Assembly: GCA_024460105.1 (NCBI GenBank)
Contig: JANFXS010000004.1
Span: forward strand, 309,323-373,322
DNA from: Anaerotignum faecicola
GTDB lineage: Bacteria > Bacillota > Clostridia > Lachnospirales > Anaerotignaceae
DNA: 64,000 nucleotides
Direction: 5' to 3'
Shown: positions 61,637 through 64,000 of the stretch, piece by piece
Position numbering within the stretch: the stretch's first letter is position 1
Layout of the letters: the number at the start of each line of letters is the position of its first letter
Position numbers and translations under genes: made by a program
The notes under the pieces: generated by a model
Told to the model about the DNA's origin: nothing
Seen by the model: the letters and a program-made list of their open reading frames with translations, nothing else
Database searches by the model: none

Positions 61637-63685
61637 TTGAAAAAAATTTTTTTGTGCTTTGCGGCGGCAATATTAGCCGCTGTAAATGTTTACGGGGAAG
61701 AAAAAGACAGTATATTGGTTAGGGGCAGCAGCGTTGTTACAAAGTCAAATCCCGTTTATAATATAAATCCGTTTGATCCGGCAAAAATAGACGGCATCGG
61801 CAACGAAGGGGTTCTTACAGCTCTTTCGTCAAACGGAAAAATCAATTTGGACATAGGCGGGCCGCTTATGAAAATAAACGATGCCTACAGTGATTATATC
61901 TGCTTAAAGGACGGGTGTTGGGGCGTTATGCGCAATGTTGGGAAAATGGTTTTCGACGGCAGCGAGGACTGGCGTATAATGGACAATTACAGGTACAAAA
62001 ACGATAAGACTTTTATATTTTCTGTTCCCATTGATGAAAAAATAATCGTTGAAAACGGCATGTGCACATATTTTGACGTTATAAGCGATAAGGAACAGAA
62101 AACATACGTATATGATGCGGTTTCGGTCGGCAGCGACAATAAAAGCATTAATATGCGGTTTATGAATGTGAGAGGAGTTAACAGCACGGACAGTCTTAAA
62201 GCATGGCTAAAAGGAAAAAACGACGCCGGAAATCCGGTCGTATTTTATTACGCGCTTACTACGCCGGTTTTTGAACCTTTCAGCGAAGCGGAAAATGAAG
62301 CCCTCAAAAAAACCGATTTGGACAGCGTAAGATTTTCTGATATAAATATTGAATATGGCGGTGAAAATGCCGACAAAAATATACAGGAATATTTTATCGG
62401 AAACGGCAGAGGATTTATAGGCGAGTTTATTAAAAACGTCAGGGAAGTTAAAGTATACGGCGGCAGTAAAGATATGGGGCTGTATATTGAAAGCTACAAA
62501 GGGAAAGACAGGAGCCTTGAAATCAATTTAAAGGATGCGGACGGCGACATATTTAAAGGGGAAGCCGTTTATGAAAACATTGATTTTATGAGTAAAAAAA
62601 CAAGCGAAATAACTTTTGAAAGCAAAACCGATAAAGCCGTTGTCAAAATGCAGGTATATTTTTATAATTTGAAACTGCCTATGGCTAGCGGCGGAGGTTA
62701 TTCATATAAAGAAACTGGACTTGCGGAAAAATGCTACGCTTCAAGCGAACTCATTCTCCCTGATAAGATTTGGGCGTTGGAAGGCGAACAGGTTACGCTG
62801 TATATGGATAATGCAATGATGAATAAAACGGGCGAAGAGTCGGAAACGGTTAAGGCAGTGGGGGAGCCGGCTGAAGCGGACAGGAATAAGATAACGTTTA
62901 ATGCGGAAGAAGATTTTGACATGCCCATACTTTTTGGCAGCGGAGAAAAGTACAATATAGCGGTTTCCACAGTGAAGGAAGGCGTTATGGAAAAGCCTGT
63001 TAAAGTTATGCTTTTGGGCGACAGCTTGATAAACGAGGAGAAGTATCCTAAATATCTGAAAGAAATGATGGGAGATGATATTGAACTTACAGGCACAAGG
63101 GGAGCAGACGGAATGAAACATGAAGGCCGCGGAGGATGGGCCGTTTATGATTATTGCAATACCGACAGCAAATACGGCTTTACAAACCCGTTCCTGAACG
63201 AAGGGAAATTCGATTTTTCTTATTACATGGATAAGCAGGGATTCGACGGTTTGGACTATGTCGTTATAAATCTTGGGATAAACGACTTAAATTTAATTGG
63301 GCATAACGGCACAGACGAAATCCTCGGTTCATTTGACAAGGTGATTAAAAGCATATGGGATTACAACGGCAGCATACAAATAATTATAAATACGCCGATA
63401 ATGCTTTTTGATACGGGAGAAACTGTTACTGCAAAAAATGCAAGGCTTGAGTTTATAAGAGAGCTTAATTTGAAATACGGCGAAAAAGATGGAATTTATA
63501 TCGATCCTGTTTATCTTATGCTGGATCCGTATCTCGATTTTAAACTGAAAGAGCCGGTAATTGACGATGAAAACCAAGACGGCAGCCTTATAGTTACGGA
63601 CACAACGCATCCCGCAGACAGCGGTTATGAAAAGATTGCGAAAAGTACATGCGACACAATCAAATATGCGGAAAGCGTTAAATGA
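61637..63685 (+). CDS. Secreted SGNH/GDSL-type hydrolase with an N-terminal beta region
   Basis: A 682-residue protein. The signal peptide is at residues 1-20 (MKKIFLCFAAAILAAVNVYG). A long region of about 430 residues contains beta-rich segments of unknown family. The C-terminal SGNH hydrolase domain starts near residue 455: KVMLLGDSLINEEKYP holds the block I Ser, YVVINLGINDLN the block III Asn, and DTTHPADSGYEKIA the block V Asp/His. It probably removes acyl or acetyl groups from an extracellular glycan. Start is TTG 61637, with GGGCGGGGAT upstream; no ATG fits the signal peptide. Not coupled to spoIIID. Confidence 0.85.
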   Translation: MKKIFLCFAAAILAAVNVYGEEKDSILVRGSSVVTKSNPVYNINPFDPAKIDGIGNEGVLTALSSNGKINLDIGGPLMKINDAYSDYICLKDGCWGVMRNVGKMVFDGSEDWRIMDNYRYKNDKTFIFSVPIDEKIIVENGMCTYFDVISDKEQKTYVYDAVSVGSDNKSINMRFMNVRGVNSTDSLKAWLKGKNDAGNPVVFYYALTTPVFEPFSEAENEALKKTDLDSVRFSDINIEYGGENADKNIQEYFIGNGRGFIGEFIKNVREVKVYGGSKDMGLYIESYKGKDRSLEINLKDADGDIFKGEAVYENIDFMSKKTSEITFESKTDKAVVKMQVYFYNLKLPMASGGGYSYKETGLAEKCYASSELILPDKIWALEGEQVTLYMDNAMMNKTGEESETVKAVGEPAEADRNKITFNAEEDFDMPILFGSGEKYNIAVSTVKEGVMEKPVKVMLLGDSLINEEKYPKYLKEMMGDDIELTGTRGADGMKHEGRGGWAVYDYCNTDSKYGFTNPFLNEGKFDFSYYMDKQGFDGLDYVVINLGINDLNLIGHNGTDEILGSFDKVIKSIWDYNGSIQIIINTPIMLFDTGETVTAKNARLEFIRELNLKYGEKDGIYIDPVYLMLDPYLDFKLKEPVIDDENQDGSLIVTDTTHPADSGYEKIAKSTCDTIKYAESVK

Positions 63686-63695
63686 AAATATATAA

Positions 63696-63729
63696 ACGGC
63701 GGTATATTTTACTATGCCGCCGTATTTTT
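63696..63729 (+). terminator. Intrinsic terminator after the SGNH hydrolase gene
   Basis: ACGGCGGTATA (63696-63706) pairs with TATGCCGCCGT (63713-63723), followed by a T run. Confidence 0.88.
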
Positions 63730-63907
63730 TCAGTTTAACGTATATGGATGCAAAATCGTGGAAATAATATGTAATGGTTTTGATATAATGAAAAAATAAT
63801 TTAAAAGATAAGCTTTTTTTCAGCATATATTAGGATAAAGAATATGAGCGTTAATGCGCGTGTTTTTAGGCAACGGGAATTTTTTTAAAAAAACTTATCA
63901 AAAAGTG

Positions 63908-63935
63908 TTGACAAAAGGGGAAAAATCTGTATAAT
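63908..63935 (+). promoter_or_regulatory. Sigma-A promoter at the right edge
   Basis: TTGACA at 63908-63913 and TATAAT at 63930-63935 with a 16-bp spacer. The transcript would begin with a TTCGTG/CACGAA hairpin (63941-63957) and leaves the window without a start codon, so it may be a structured leader or RNA gene. Confidence 0.75.
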
Positions 63936-64000
63936 AAGTATTCGTGTCAGCCACGAAACGAAGCAAAGGGGCTTGGATGAAAACCCGGCGGGATAGAAGG

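Overview
The window comes from a spore-forming anaerobic Firmicute of the class Clostridia, probably in or near the Lachnospiraceae/Anaerotignaceae. The evidence is an acyl-CoA dehydrogenase/EtfBA operon, a rubredoxin-type peroxide reductase, an alpha/beta-type small acid-soluble spore protein, spoIIID, a lysine riboswitch, RecU and the rho-rpmE-yqhQ-prmC-prfA order. Almost all genes carry strong GGAGG-type ribosome binding sites.

Layout. 1-2848: end of a cysteine desulfurase, thiI, a divergent polysaccharide deacetylase and recU. 2983-6462: acyl-CoA dehydrogenase-etfB-etfA operon. 7162-10583: lysine-riboswitch-controlled asd-dapA, then dapB, followed by a YbjQ protein. 11023-14336: minus-strand small genes (membrane protein, cobalamin adenosyltransferase, DUF6465-like, two-OB SSB-like, Mur-ligase-like). 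14494-16288: an Lsa/CplR-like ABC-F gene behind a leader-peptide attenuator. 16632-18641: lipoprotein, SASP and four tRNAs. 18862-26984: trxB, tRNA-Phe, a diguanylate cyclase, ridA, a quinone oxidoreductase, an ECF sigma/anti-sigma pair and a secreted protein. 27861-32465: a minus-strand amidohydrolase, a DUF2812 protein and a two-gene DUF5058-type permease. 34194-38937: rubrerythrin, M16C peptidase and YgjP-like peptidase. 39768-43781: a cassette of three unfamiliar proteins, a MoCF-like protein and a LarA-like protein. 44183-54006: LysM protein, rho-rpmE-yqhQ-prmC-prfA, a two-gene chromate transporter and glycogen phosphorylase. 54509-61489: spoIIID split in two by a 6.7-kb element. 61637-63685: secreted SGNH hydrolase.

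The main discovery is that spoIIID, the mother-cell sporulation regulator, is cut after the His38 region of its helix-turn-helix by a 6,702-bp element. The 5' part lies at 54509-54621 and the 3' part at 61324-61489. Joined at a shared CA dinucleotide they make a perfect 92-residue SpoIIID. The element ends are 17-bp perfect inverted repeats that would meet around CA in the excised circle, which is the architecture of a serine-integrase attP. The element carries a 505-residue large serine recombinase and a small excisionase-like HTH protein. It also carries a Crp/Fnr regulator, a ferredoxin and a NapH-like iron-sulfur membrane protein, a nitrilase-family hydrolase, and an IS200-like remnant. 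The layout strongly resembles skin-type developmental excision of sigK, but at a different gene.

A second theme is a family of 140-340-bp dispersed elements with terminal inverted repeats (TTAGCTTCAGTTTACAAG...) and internal palindromes. About ten copies occur in intergenic DNA, and one sits inside the IS200-like tnpA remnant, which shows that the family has moved.
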